From Nostocoides sp. Soil756 (GTDB lineage Bacteria; Actinomycetota; Actinomycetes; Actinomycetales; Dermatophilaceae), in NCBI RefSeq assembly GCF_001428065.1, contig NZ_LMSE01000004.1:62001-126000 (forward strand): 64,000 bases of DNA. The letters run 5' to 3'. The translations under genes were made by a program, and so were the position numbers. A model generated the notes under the pieces. It was not told where the DNA came from, made no database searches, and was given only the letters and a program-made list of their open reading frames with translations. Below are positions 9,517 to 19,670 of this stretch, one piece after another; positions within the stretch are counted from its first letter, which is position 1; each line of letters begins with the position of its first letter.

Positions 9517-10170
9517 ATGTCCCGCATCGCGCCGCTGTCCGGTGTTCTCGCCGTCGTCCTGCTCGAGTCCGGTCTGTTCAGCGACCCCACGCCGTGGGTC
9601 GGTGCGCCGACCGACGAGGTCACCCAGTGGTTCGGCGAGCACAGCAACGCCGTCTGGCTCACCTCGGCGACGCTCATCGCGGTGTCCTCCCTCGTCTACG
9701 CGGTGTTCACCGCGGTCCTCACCGAGCGTTTCGCCGTGGCCGGCGCGTCGGTGCGGGCCCGCTCGCTGCTGCAGGGCGCCGGCTACACCTACTCGGCCCT
9801 GGTCCTGGTGGGCGCCGGGCTGTACGCGGCGCCGGCGGTCACCGAGGTCTTCGGCGGTGCGGCCCCCATCACCGCCGACGTCTACCGGGGGCTCTTCGGC
9901 CTCTACAACGGCGTCCTCGACGTGTTCGCGCCGTTCGCGGCGCTGCTGCTCGCGGTCACCGCGGCGGTGACCTCGTTCCGCGTACCGGTCCTGCCGCGGT
10001 GGCTGGCGGTCACGTCGATCCCGCTGGCGCTCCTCATGGTGACCAGCGCCGTCGCTCCGCAGACGGCCGTGGGCCTGTGGGTGCTCCTGACGAGCATCAC
10101 GCTGGCGACCCGGCCGGTGCGCTCCGCCGTGGCGACCACGACCCGGAGCGCCGTCGCCGTCCCGGCCTGA
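9517..10170 (+). CDS. Six-helix-type membrane protein of unknown function
   Basis: A hydrophobic protein of 217 residues starting at ATG 9517, with GGAGG 6 bases upstream. Hydrophobic stretches occur near 5-22, 45-70, 83-105, 125-155 and 160-200, with a short positive tail. The pattern resembles small DUF4386-like integral proteins, but I do not recognise a family with certainty. It is divergent from the two-component system, and a TACGGT box near 9464 may be its -10. That arrangement makes it a candidate output of the kinase pair. Confidence 0.7.
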   Translation: MSRIAPLSGVLAVVLLESGLFSDPTPWVGAPTDEVTQWFGEHSNAVWLTSATLIAVSSLVYAVFTAVLTERFAVAGASVRARSLLQGAGYTYSALVLVGAGLYAAPAVTEVFGGAAPITADVYRGLFGLYNGVLDVFAPFAALLLAVTAAVTSFRVPVLPRWLAVTSIPLALLMVTSAVAPQTAVGLWVLLTSITLATRPVRSAVATTTRSAVAVPA

Positions 10171-10258
10171 GCACCGTCGCCGGTGCCGTCAGAGCCGCAG
10201 GGGGCCTCTGGCGGCTCCGGCTCCGGCTGCGCGCTCCGCCCGGCCGGGGACGACGGAC

Positions 10259-10292
10259 GGCGGCCGCGAGGGATGCTCCCCTCGCGGCCGCC
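10259..10292 (-). terminator. Terminator after the acetate-type symporter
   Basis: A perfect 14-bp stem (GGCGGCCGCGAGGG and complement) with a 6-base loop begins 16 bases beyond the symporter stop. It may also stop transcripts of the convergent membrane protein gene. Confidence 0.75.
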
Positions 10293-10307
10293 GCCGGATG
10301 CGGACCG

Positions 10308-11957
10308 TCAGTGGTCGAGCGCGGCCCCGACGCCGTGACCGGTGAGGCTGCGGACCTCCATCTCGGCGTACTTGCGGGCGTTGTACTCCTTGCTGGTCAC
10401 CGTGCCCAGCCAGCCCAGGAAGAAGGCCAGCGGGATCGAGACGAGCCCGGGGTTGTCGAGCGGGAACCAGTGGAAGTCGACCGCCGCGTTCTGGATCATC
10501 GACGGGCTCGGGCCACCCGGCTCCAGCGGCGCTTTGCCCGAGACCACCGGGCTGAAGACGATCAGCGCGATGGCCGAGACGAGGCCGCCGTAGATCGAGA
10601 ACAGCGCGCCCCGCGTGTTGAACCGCTTCCAGAACAGCGAGTACAGGATGGTCGGCAGGTTCGCGCTGGCGGCCACCGCGAAGGCCAGGGCCACCAGGAA
10701 GGCGATGTTCTGGGTCTTGGCGAAGATGCCGCCGAGGATCGCGACGATGCCGATGACGACCGCCGCGATGCGCGCGACGCGCACCTCCTGCTCCTGGCTG
10801 CCCGCGCCGCGCTTGAAGACCTCCTTGTAGAGGTCGTGGGCGAAGGTGGCCGAGGTGGTGATCGTCAGTCCGGCCACCACCGCGAGGATGGTCGCGAACG
10901 CCACCCCCGAGATGATGCCGAGGAGCACCGAGCCGCCCAGCTCGTAGGCGAGCAGCGGCGCGGCGGCGTTGGCCTTGCCGGGGGCGGCGTTGATCTTGGC
11001 CGGGCCCACCAGGGCGGCCGCGCCGTAGCCGACGACGAGGGTGAGCAGGTAGAACCCGCCGATGAGCCAGATGGCCCACTCCACCGACTTGCGCGCCTGC
11101 TGGCTCGTGGGCACCGTGTAGAAGCGCTGGAGCACGTGGGGGAGGCCCGCGGTGCCGAGCACGAGCGCCATCGCCAGCGACAGGAAGTCGATCTGGGTGG
11201 TCAGGCTCTTGCCGTACTTCAGCCCGGGCTGGAAGAGCTTGTCCCCGGCCTTGGGTGAGTTGTCGGCGGCGGCCTGCAGCAGGGCGGAGAAGTCGAACCC
11301 GTACCGGCCGAGCACCCAGAGGGTGATGACGAAGGTGCCCGCGATGAGCAGCAGGGCCTTGATGATCTGGACGTAGGTCGTGCCCTTCATCCCACCGATG
11401 AGCACGTAGGCGATCATCACGGCGCCCACGACGGCGATCACGAGGTCCTGGGCGAGCTCGCCGTTGATGCCGAGCAGGAGGGAGACCAGGCCGCCGGCGC
11501 CGGCCATCTGCGCCAGGAGGTAGAAGAACGAGACCGCGATCACCGACAGGGCGGTGGCGATGCGGACCGGGCGCTGGCGCAGGCGGAACGACAGGACGTC
11601 GGCCATCGTGAACCGGCCGGTGTTGCGCAGCAGCTCGGCCACGAGCAGCAGGGCGACGAGCCAGGCGACCAGGAAGCCGATGGAGTACAGGAAGCCGTCG
11701 TAGCCCTGGAGGGCGATGGCACCGGCGATGCCGAGGAACGAGGCCGCCGAGAGGTAGTCGCCGGCGATGGCGATGCCGTTCTGGCGTCCGCTGAACGCGC
11801 CGCCGGCGGTGTAGTACTGCGCCGCGGTCTTCTTGCCCGAGGCCACCCGGATGACGATGACCAGGGTGAAGACGACGAAGGCGGCGAAGATGCCGATGTT
11901 GAGCGCGGGCGAGCCGACGCTGGTCGCGGCGTCGGCCGCGGTGAGGGTGAGCGTCAC
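10308..11957 (-). CDS. actP: Cation:acetate symporter-type sodium:solute symporter
   Basis: An integral membrane transporter of 549 residues, probably taking up acetate or another short monocarboxylate with a cation. SSS-family marks include NGIAIAGDYLSAASFLGIAG near 60-80, GTAGLPHVLQRFYTVP (about 275-290) and GVAFATILAVVAGLTITTSATFAHD in the latter half, all typical of the ActP/MctC branch. The GTG at 11957 has AAGGAGGG upstream and starts 3 bases after the stop of the DUF485 gene, so the two are translationally coupled. With acs at 3004 it gives an uptake-activation route for acetate. Substrate is inferred from family. Confidence 0.88.
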   Translation of the reverse strand: MTLTLTAADAATSVGSPALNIGIFAAFVVFTLVIVIRVASGKKTAAQYYTAGGAFSGRQNGIAIAGDYLSAASFLGIAGAIALQGYDGFLYSIGFLVAWLVALLLVAELLRNTGRFTMADVLSFRLRQRPVRIATALSVIAVSFFYLLAQMAGAGGLVSLLLGINGELAQDLVIAVVGAVMIAYVLIGGMKGTTYVQIIKALLLIAGTFVITLWVLGRYGFDFSALLQAAADNSPKAGDKLFQPGLKYGKSLTTQIDFLSLAMALVLGTAGLPHVLQRFYTVPTSQQARKSVEWAIWLIGGFYLLTLVVGYGAAALVGPAKINAAPGKANAAAPLLAYELGGSVLLGIISGVAFATILAVVAGLTITTSATFAHDLYKEVFKRGAGSQEQEVRVARIAAVVIGIVAILGGIFAKTQNIAFLVALAFAVAASANLPTILYSLFWKRFNTRGALFSIYGGLVSAIALIVFSPVVSGKAPLEPGGPSPSMIQNAAVDFHWFPLDNPGLVSIPLAFFLGWLGTVTSKEYNARKYAEMEVRSLTGHGVGAALDH

Positions 11958-11960
11958 GGG

Positions 11961-12299
11961 TCAGCCCTCCTTCTGCGCGTCGAGCCGAGCCCCGAGGCGC
12001 TCGGCCATCGGGTCGAGCTCGCGGTTGGCCCAGCGGGCGTAGATGAACGTGATCGCGAACGTCGTCACGAACTGGCCCAGGCCGAACAGCAGGCCGATGG
12101 TGATGTTGCCGCCCACCGTGCGCCCCATGAAGCCCGGGGCGAAGATCGAGAGCAGGACGTACAGGAAGTACCAGGTGAGGAAGAAGCCGGTCATCGGGAA
12201 GACGAAGCCGCGGAACTTCTTGCGCAGCGCCTGGAACTCGTCCGTGGACTGCAGGGCGAGGTAGGCGTCCTCTTGCTGCGTGCGAGCGTCGGTGCTCAC
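11961..12299 (-). CDS. DUF485 small membrane partner of the symporter
   Basis: The 112-residue protein contains LQSTDEFQALRKKFRGFVFPMTGFF and two membrane helices (about 35-58 and 68-92), the DUF485 pattern. Such genes precede actP in many bacteria (yjcH in E. coli). The GTG at 12299 follows GGAGG by 5 bases; the upstream ATG at 12311 lies within the ribosome site region and is less likely. First gene of a two-gene operon with the symporter. Confidence 0.88.
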   Translation of the reverse strand: MSTDARTQQEDAYLALQSTDEFQALRKKFRGFVFPMTGFFLTWYFLYVLLSIFAPGFMGRTVGGNITIGLLFGLGQFVTTFAITFIYARWANRELDPMAERLGARLDAQKEG

Positions 12300-12508
12300 G
12301 GTCACCTCCATGGTCGGGGCCCGCGCGGGGAGCCCGGGACGGTCCCCAGGGTGGGGCCGGGCGCCGCCGCGCGGCAGGGGTGCGGCCGGACGGCGCGGCG
12401 GGCGGTGGCATGCCGCGGCAGGCGGAGCCCGGCCCCGGCTGTGCGGCGACCCGCGGTGCGCCGAGCGGCGGCTCGCTGCGCCGAGCGGTCGGTGGGCATG
12501 ATGGGCCG

Positions 12509-13549
12509 GTGCGCGCACTGAGGAAGGTCACCGCCGGTCCCGGACTCGAGCTGGTCGAGGTCCCCGACCCCGTCTGCGGGCCCAAGGACGTCATGGTGCG
12601 GGTGCTGCGAGCGGGCATCTGCGGCACCGACCTGCACCTGGAGCAGTGGGACGAGTGGGCGGCCGCTACCGTGCGGGCGCCCCTGACCCTGGGCCACGAG
12701 TTCTGCGGGCGGGTCGTCGAGGTGGGCGCCGACGTCGAGCACGTCGCCGTCGGCGACCTGGTCTCGGGCGAGGGCCACGTGGTGTGCGGGGTGTGCCGCA
12801 ACTGTCGCGCCGGGCGGCGGCACCTGTGCATCAACACCGTGGGCATCGGGGTGAACCGCGACGGTGCCTTCGCCGACCTCGTCGTGGTCCCCGCCACCAA
12901 CGCCTGGGTCCAGCCGGCCGACCTCGACCCCGACCTGGGCGCCGTGTTCGACCCGCTCGGCAACGCCGTGCACACCGCGCTGCAGTGGCCGGTCGTGGGC
13001 GAGGACGTCGCCGTCACCGGCGCCGGGCCCATCGGGGTCATGGCGGTCGCGGTCGTCCGGCACGCCGGGGCGCGGCGCATCGCCGTCACCGACATGTCCG
13101 CCGACCGGCTCGCGCTGGCCCGGGCCGCCGGGGCCGACCACGTCGTCGACGTCTCGCGCGGCGAGGCGCTGGCCGACGCCCAGCGGGGGCTCGGGATGGT
13201 CGAGGGCTTCGACATCGGGCTCGAGATGTCGGGCTCGCCGCTGGCGGTCGAGGACCTGCTGGCCAACATGAACCACGGGGGGAAGGTGGCGCTGCTCGGG
13301 CTGCCGAAGGACCGCTACGCCATCGACTGGGGCCGGGTCATCACCCACATGATCACGCTGCGCGGCATCTACGGCCGCGAGATGTTCGAGACCTGGTACC
13401 TGATGGGCTCGATGCTGGCGTCCTCGCAGCGGCTGCGCGAGTCGGTGTCGTCGGTCATCACCGGGCGCCACCGCGCCGAGCAGTGGCAGGCGGCGTTCGC
13501 CGAGACCCGGTCGGGGCGTGGGGGCAAGGTCGTCCTCGACTGGAGCTGA
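12509..13549 (+). CDS. tdh: L-threonine 3-dehydrogenase
   Basis: A zinc- and NAD-dependent medium-chain dehydrogenase of 346 residues that oxidises threonine to 2-amino-3-ketobutyrate. Catalytic zinc ligands are in GICGTDLHL (Cys) and [13 protein letters not shown] (His-Glu); the structural zinc site is [15 protein letters not shown]; the NAD-binding glycines are [12 protein letters not shown]. The adjacent kbl gene, 61 bases downstream, completes the pathway and identifies the substrate among related dehydrogenases. The GTG at 12509 lacks a ribosome site but has CATGAT 6 bases upstream, a possible leaderless arrangement. Confidence 0.93.
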   Translation: MRALRKVTAGPGLELVEVPDPVCGPKDVMVRVLRAGICGTDLHLEQWDEWAAATVRAPLTLGHEFCGRVVEVGADVEHVAVGDLVSGEGHVVCGVCRNCRAGRRHLCINTVGIGVNRDGAFADLVVVPATNAWVQPADLDPDLGAVFDPLGNAVHTALQWPVVGEDVAVTGAGPIGVMAVAVVRHAGARRIAVTDMSADRLALARAAGADHVVDVSRGEALADAQRGLGMVEGFDIGLEMSGSPLAVEDLLANMNHGGKVALLGLPKDRYAIDWGRVITHMITLRGIYGREMFETWYLMGSMLASSQRLRESVSSVITGRHRAEQWQAAFAETRSGRGGKVVLDWS

Positions 13550-13610
13550 CCAGCGGGGCCTAGGGTGGAGCGTCGGTGACCCCGACGACCCACGACCCCG
13601 AGGAGGCCAC

Positions 13611-14804
<1,194 letters not shown>

Positions 14805-14811
14805 GCCGCCG

Positions 14812-16344
14812 TCAGTCGCGCAGCCGGCTGCGCGCCAGGGTGACCCGTTCGGGGGTGTGCAGCCGCACCAGGACCCGGGCCGTCGACGCCGGGATCCGAC
14901 CCGGCGTCGCCAGCGAGACGAGCACGACGGCGGCGAAGGCCAGCGGGACCGTCCACAGGGCCGGGTTGGCCAGCAGCGCGCCGGGCCAGCCGCCGAGGTC
15001 GCCGCGCGCCATCGTGGTCGCGAGCGACAGGCCGGTGCCGAGGCCGCCCGCGACCAGGCCCGCCATCGCCCCGGGAACCGACAGCCCGCGCCACCAGACG
15101 CCCAGGATGATCAGGGGCGCGAAGGTCGAGGCCGCGACCGTGAACGCCAGCCCGACGGTGGTGGCGAGCCCCAGGGGCTCGATGAGCCGGCTGAGCAGGT
15201 AGGGCAGCACCACGGCCAGCACCGCGGCGAGCCGGAAGCCTCCGGCCCCCGGCGAGTCCCCGCCGGTCAGCCGCGCGAGCTGCGGGCGCAGCAGCTCCTG
15301 GTCGAGCACCCCGGTCACCGACATCGCCAGCCCGGACGCGGTGGAGAGGAACGCGGCGAAGGCGCCCCCGGCGAGCATCGCGGTCAGGAGGTCGCCGCCC
15401 AGCCCCGGTGCCAGCTCGCCCGGGATGCGCAGCACGATCGAGTCCCCGCGCACATCCCCGGGCAGGACGGGGAAGACCACCCGGCCCAAAGCGCCGTACA
15501 CCGGAGGCAGCAGGTAGAACACGCCCAGCAGCGCGATGACGGTGACCGTGGTGCGACGGGCGCCGGGGCCGTCGGGATTGGTGTAGTAGCGCACCAGGAC
15601 GTGCGGCAGCCCCATCGTGCCCAGGCAGAGCGCGAGCACCGTGGAGGCGGTCCGGTACCAGGGATGGTCGCCGGGCCCGGTGGGGCTCAGCGGCGCGTGC
15701 CACTGCGGCGGGACCACCGGGGCGGGGTGCCCACTCCTGACCCACAGCAGCAGCAGCACGAAGGCCGGCACGGCGAGGGCGGTCAGCTTGATCCAGTACT
15801 GCACCGCCTGCACGAAGGTGATCGAGCGCATCCCGCCCGCGCCCACCGCGGCGGCGATGACGACCATCACGACGAACCCCCCGACCCAGGGGGGCGCGCC
15901 GGTGACGAGGGCCAGGGTGAGCCCGGCGCCCTGGAACTGCGGCACCAGGTAGAGCCAGCCGATGGCCACCACCAGCACCGACGAGACCAGCCGCACCGCC
16001 CGCGACCCCAGCCGCGCCTCGGCGAAGTCGGGCAGGGTGTAGGCCCCGGAACGACGCATCGGCGCGGCCACCATCACCAGCAGCACGAGGTAGCCGAGGG
16101 TGTAGCCCACCGGCAGCCAGAGCATGTCGATGCCGCTGCCGTAGATCAGCCCGGCCACCCCGAGGAAGCTGGCGGCGGACAGGTACTCGCCGCCGATGGC
16201 CGAGGCGTTCAGGCGCGGCGACACCGTGCGCCCGGCCACGTAGAAGTCGCTGGTGCGGCGGGACAGCCGCAGCCCGAAGCCCCCCACGACCAGCGTCGTC
16301 AGGCAGACCAGGGCCACGGCCACGATCGAGAGGGGATGGCTCAC
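14812..16344 (-). CDS. Second SSS-family symporter, ActP-like
   Basis: A 510-residue membrane symporter with the same family marks as the one at 10308: NASAIGGEYLSAASFLGVAG (about 45-64), GTMGLPHVLVRYYTNPD, and AGGAFAAFLSTASGLAMSVTG. The GTG at 16344 overlaps the stop of the upstream small membrane gene. It is the last gene of a unit with a LytTR regulator and LytS kinase. By analogy with the E. coli BtsSR and YpdAB systems, which control pyruvate and carboxylate carriers, the unit may sense and import a small organic acid. The substrate itself cannot be read from sequence. Confidence 0.85.
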   Translation of the reverse strand: MSHPLSIVAVALVCLTTLVVGGFGLRLSRRTSDFYVAGRTVSPRLNASAIGGEYLSAASFLGVAGLIYGSGIDMLWLPVGYTLGYLVLLVMVAAPMRRSGAYTLPDFAEARLGSRAVRLVSSVLVVAIGWLYLVPQFQGAGLTLALVTGAPPWVGGFVVMVVIAAAVGAGGMRSITFVQAVQYWIKLTALAVPAFVLLLLWVRSGHPAPVVPPQWHAPLSPTGPGDHPWYRTASTVLALCLGTMGLPHVLVRYYTNPDGPGARRTTVTVIALLGVFYLLPPVYGALGRVVFPVLPGDVRGDSIVLRIPGELAPGLGGDLLTAMLAGGAFAAFLSTASGLAMSVTGVLDQELLRPQLARLTGGDSPGAGGFRLAAVLAVVLPYLLSRLIEPLGLATTVGLAFTVAASTFAPLIILGVWWRGLSVPGAMAGLVAGGLGTGLSLATTMARGDLGGWPGALLANPALWTVPLAFAAVVLVSLATPGRIPASTARVLVRLHTPERVTLARSRLRD

Positions 16345-16715
16345 GGCTGCTCCACGACCTCGGTGAAGTCGGTTTCGAGGCGCTCGCTCTGGCCGGCGTA
16401 CCACCGGGCCAGCACCCAGGCGGCCGGGTACACCGCCACCCCGAGGGCCAGCCAGGGGAACGGGATGCCGAGCACGGTGGTGCTCTGGGTGGCCGGCATC
16501 AGCGACAGCACCACCGGCAGCGCCACCAGCGCGACCACGGTCAGGGCCAGCACCGCCAGCGACAGGCGCAGCTGGGCCCGCATCAGGCCCGCCAGGTAGA
16601 CGTCGCCGAGCTCGGTCTGCTCGTCGAGGTCGCGCGCGGGCCGGCGCGACCCCGGGGTGACCGCACCCCGCCGCGAGCTGGTGACCCGGACCCGCTCGGG
16701 CGGCGGGGCCGTCAC
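16341..16715 (-). CDS. Small two-helix membrane protein between regulator and symporter
   Basis: The 124-residue product has a basic N-terminal tail of about 45 residues and two hydrophobic helices (about 48-72 and 82-105), ending GQSERLETDFTEVVEQP. Position and topology match the DUF485 partner of ActP-type carriers, although the DUF485 sequence signature is not clear. Its GTG overlaps the regulator stop (16712-16715) and its stop overlaps the symporter start (16341-16344), so all three are translationally coupled. Confidence 0.75.
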   Translation of the reverse strand: MTAPPPERVRVTSSRRGAVTPGSRRPARDLDEQTELGDVYLAGLMRAQLRLSLAVLALTVVALVALPVVLSLMPATQSTTVLGIPFPWLALGVAVYPAAWVLARWYAGQSERLETDFTEVVEQP

Positions 16716-17500
16716 GGGAGGTCGGCTCCCGTCCGCCGCGGTGCGGGGCGACGCAGCAGGGTGTCGCGCAGCGCCTTGGTGTGCCGGCGGCTCACCTGCA
16801 GCTCGACCTGCCCGACCAGCACCGAGCAGCGGCCGTGGTCCATCCGCACCTCGTCGACGTGCGGGAGCGCGACCAGGGTGGAGCGGTGGATGCGGACGAA
16901 GCCGACGTCGGCCCACTTCTCCTCGAGGACGCTGAGGGGGACGCGCACGAGGTGCGAGCCGGCGTCGGTGTGCAGGCGCGCGTAGTCGCCGTGGGCCTGG
17001 GCGTAGCGGATCTGGCTGCGAGTGATGAACCGGGTGACGCCGCCGAGCTCGACGGGGATGGTCTCGTCCTCGACCGGGGGCGCCGCGGTGGGCCCGGCGT
17101 CGGGGCGGCCGGTGCCGCGCTCGCGTTGCTCGACCACGCGGCGCACCGCCTCGGCGATCCGCCCGTCGCGCACCGGCTTCATCACGTAGTCGGTGACGTC
17201 GAGGGCGAAGGCGTCGACGGCGTGCCGCTCGTGGGCGGTGACGAAGACGACCTGGGGGCGCACGGCGAAGCGGGAGATGACGCGAGCCAGGGCCATGCCG
17301 TCGAGGCCGGGCATCGAGATGTCGCTGAAGACGACGTCGACGTCGCGGGTGTCGAGCAGGCGCAGCGCGTCGGTGCCGCTGGAGGCGGTGAGCACCTCGG
17401 CCACCCGCTCGTCGCGGCGCAGGAGGAACCCGAGCTCGGAGAGCGCGGGGAGCTCGTCGTCGACGACGAGGGCGACCAGCCCGGCCACGGCGGTGGACAT
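16712..17500 (-). CDS. LytTR-family response regulator
   Basis: The 262-residue regulator has a receiver domain (VVDDELPALSEL, phosphoacceptor in VVFSDISMPGLDG, Lys in YVMKPV) and a C-terminal LytTR DNA-binding domain (about 155-255) with VRIHRSTLVAL and GQVELQVSRRHTKALRD. The ATG at 17500 is preceded by TAGGCT (complement of 17508-17513) 7 bases upstream and no ribosome site, implying its own leaderless promoter between the kinase and regulator genes. Output is probably the coupled symporter operon. Confidence 0.93.
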   Translation of the reverse strand: MSTAVAGLVALVVDDELPALSELGFLLRRDERVAEVLTASSGTDALRLLDTRDVDVVFSDISMPGLDGMALARVISRFAVRPQVVFVTAHERHAVDAFALDVTDYVMKPVRDGRIAEAVRRVVEQRERGTGRPDAGPTAAPPVEDETIPVELGGVTRFITRSQIRYAQAHGDYARLHTDAGSHLVRVPLSVLEEKWADVGFVRIHRSTLVALPHVDEVRMDHGRCSVLVGQVELQVSRRHTKALRDTLLRRPAPRRTGADLP

Positions 17501-17523
17501 GGGCGGCAGCCTACGGCGCCCGC

Positions 17524-18720
17524 TCAGTGCTGGGCGTGCACGCCGGGTGCGAACTTGGGCACCCGGAAGCTCACCCGGGTGCCGGCGCCGGGGGCCGTCT
17601 CGACGACCAGGCCGCACTCGTCGCCGTACACCTGGCGCAGCCGCGCGTCGACGTTCCCCAGCCCCATCGAGTCGTGGGGGTGGGCGCCGTCGAGGATCGC
17701 GCGCACCCGCTCGGGGTCGGTGCCGACCCCGTCGTCCTCGATGGCGATCTCGGCCTCGGAGCCCTGGTCGCTGGCGGTGATGGTCACGTGTCCCACACCC
17801 TCCTTACTGGCCAGCCCGTGCCGTACGGCGTTCTCGACCAGGGGCTGCACCGCCAGGTACGGCAGCGTGACGGTCAGCACCTCCGGGGCCACCAGCAGCG
17901 AGACCCGCAGCCGGTCACCGAAGCGGGCCTGCTCCAGGACCAGGTAGCGCTCGACGTTGCGCAGCTCCTCGGCGAGCGTGGTGAAGGTGCCGCCGGTGCG
18001 CAGGGCGTAGCGGGTGAAGTCGGCGAAGTCCAGCAGCAGCTCGCGGGCGCGGTCGGGGTCGGTCCGCACGAACGAGGCGATCGCCGCGAGGCTGTTGTAG
18101 ATGAAGTGCGGGCTGATCTGGGCCCGCAGCGCCCGCAGCTCGGCCTCCATCACACGGTTGCGGGTGCGCGCGAGCTCGGCCAGGGCCAGCTGGCTGCTGA
18201 CCCAGGACGCGACCTCCTCGGTGGCGCGGGTGAGCCCCGGGCTGGGCTCCTGGGTCCAGGCCGTGAGGGTGCCGACCACGAGGTCGTCGGTGACCAGCGG
18301 CGCCGTGACCGCTCCCCGCAGGGGGCACTCGGGGTCGCCGCAGGCCACGACCTCCTCCGGATGGGCGACCGTGCGGCCGGTCTCGAGGGTCCGCTCCCCG
18401 AGGTCGACGGCCTGCGCGCGGTGGTGCTCGCCGGTGCCGGTCCACGACAGGACGCTCCCGGGGCCGGCGATCGAGACGGCCTGGGCGCCCAGGATCGAGA
18501 GCAGGTGGCGCCCGGCGCGCTCGGCCGACTCCGGGCTGAGGCCCTCCCCGAGGTGGCGCGAGGCGAGCGAGGCGGTGTGCAGGGTGGCGTAGGTGGCGCG
18601 GTCGGTCTCGGAGATGAAGCCGCTGCGCCGGCTGCGGCGCAGGAGGGTGACACCGAGCCACAGCAGCAGCATGGTGCCGGCGACCAGGACGGCCGTGGGC
18701 CAGTGGATGCTGCCGGTCAT
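17524..18720 (-). CDS. LytS/YehU-type sensor kinase with GAF-like domain
   Basis: A 398-residue kinase with a single N-terminal helix (about 6-26) and a cytoplasmic GAF-like segment (about 45-185, with ACGDPECPLRGAVTAPL and VGTLTAW). The His_kinase core shows ISPHFIYNSLAAI with the phosphorylated His, and the ATPase lobe shows VQPLVENAVRHGL. Lacking the 5TM sensor of classical LytS, it probably reads an intracellular ligand through the GAF domain. The ATG at 18720 follows TAGGGT (complement of 18727-18732) by 6 bases. It heads the four-gene unit kinase, regulator, membrane protein, symporter. Confidence 0.9.
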   Translation of the reverse strand: MTGSIHWPTAVLVAGTMLLLWLGVTLLRRSRRSGFISETDRATYATLHTASLASRHLGEGLSPESAERAGRHLLSILGAQAVSIAGPGSVLSWTGTGEHHRAQAVDLGERTLETGRTVAHPEEVVACGDPECPLRGAVTAPLVTDDLVVGTLTAWTQEPSPGLTRATEEVASWVSSQLALAELARTRNRVMEAELRALRAQISPHFIYNSLAAIASFVRTDPDRARELLLDFADFTRYALRTGGTFTTLAEELRNVERYLVLEQARFGDRLRVSLLVAPEVLTVTLPYLAVQPLVENAVRHGLASKEGVGHVTITASDQGSEAEIAIEDDGVGTDPERVRAILDGAHPHDSMGLGNVDARLRQVYGDECGLVVETAPGAGTRVSFRVPKFAPGVHAQH

Positions 18721-18726
18721 GGGCAC

Positions 18727-18736
18727 ACCCTAGGCT
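18727..18736. promoter_or_regulatory. Overlapping divergent -10 boxes
   Basis: ACCCTAGGCT contains TAGGCT on the plus strand (18731-18736) and TAGGGT on the minus strand (18732-18727). The CTAG core is shared, so one site could fire towards the LytS-type kinase (leaderless) and towards the thioesterase gene (leader about 50 bases). Confidence 0.5.
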
Positions 18737-18794
18737 CGGGCGCCAGGACCGGGTCGGCCGCCGAAGGCCCCGGACGACGACGGAAGGGGCCGGG

Positions 18795-19661
18795 GTGTCC
18801 GAGCTCGACGACCTGCTGACCATCACCTGGGGCCGGGCGGCCGAAGGGAGTGCCCCCACGGAGGCCGAGGCCGCGCTGGGCGCAGGGTGGGCGGTCGGCC
18901 CTGCGGTCAACGGCGGCGCCGTGATGGCCGTGGCGGCGGCCGCCCTCGGCGAGACGTTCGCCGGGGCCGGCCATCCCGACCTGCTCACCTGGAGCGCGTT
19001 CTTCCTCTCGCCCACCGCCCCCGGGCCGGTTCGACTCCAGGTCGAGGTGCTGCGCTCGGGCCGGACGGTGTCGACGGGGCAGGTGCTGGTCCTCCAGGAC
19101 GATGCCGGCGGGCTGCGGGAGCGGGCCCGCATCACGGCGACCCTGGCCGACCTCGCGGCGATGGCCGAGCCGGCGCACCGCGCGCCCGCGGCCCCGCCGA
19201 TGCCCCCGCCCGACGCGTGCGTGCCGGCCCGTCGGGACGGCAGCCCGCTGGCCGCGGCCATCACCATCCTCGACCGCCTCGACGTCCGGATCGACCCCGC
19301 CACGGCGGGGTTCGCGGCCGGCCGTCCCACGGGCCGCGGCGAGCTGCGCGCGTGGCTGCGGCTGGCCGACGGGCACGAGCCCGACGTCGCCGTCCTGCCG
19401 CTCGCCGTCGACTGCCTGATGCCGGTGGCCTTCGACCTGGGCGTGCCCGGATGGGCGCCCACCTTCGAGCTCACCGGGCAGGTGCTGGGCCGCCCGGCGC
19501 CCGGGTGGCTCCAGGTGCGCCTGCACGCCGACACCGTGGCCGGCGGGGTCTACGTCGAGGACGCCGACGTGTGGGACTCGACCGGGCGGCTGGTCGCGCG
19601 CTCCCGGCAGCTGGCCGGCATCCGGGTGCCCGAGGGTGGCCTGCCGCCGGTCGCTGGCTAG
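18795..19661 (+). CDS. Acyl-CoA thioesterase-like double-hotdog protein
   Basis: The 288-residue protein fits the thioesterase-superfamily layout of two hotdog halves. The first half has VNGGAVMAVAAAALGETF and LLTWSAFFLSPTAPGPV; the second has FELTGQVLGRPAPGWLQVRL and GGVYVEDADVWDSTGRLVARSRQL, which closely matches the C-terminal motif of TesB-like actinobacterial thioesterases. It would hydrolyse acyl-CoA; chain length is unknown. The GTG start at 18795 has a weak GAAGGGG upstream. Its stop codon TAG is also the first three bases of the -10 box of the next gene. Confidence 0.8.
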   Translation: MSELDDLLTITWGRAAEGSAPTEAEAALGAGWAVGPAVNGGAVMAVAAAALGETFAGAGHPDLLTWSAFFLSPTAPGPVRLQVEVLRSGRTVSTGQVLVLQDDAGGLRERARITATLADLAAMAEPAHRAPAAPPMPPPDACVPARRDGSPLAAAITILDRLDVRIDPATAGFAAGRPTGRGELRAWLRLADGHEPDVAVLPLAVDCLMPVAFDLGVPGWAPTFELTGQVLGRPAPGWLQVRLHADTVAGGVYVEDADVWDSTGRLVARSRQLAGIRVPEGGLPPVAG

Positions 19662-19670
19662 GCTGCCCGG

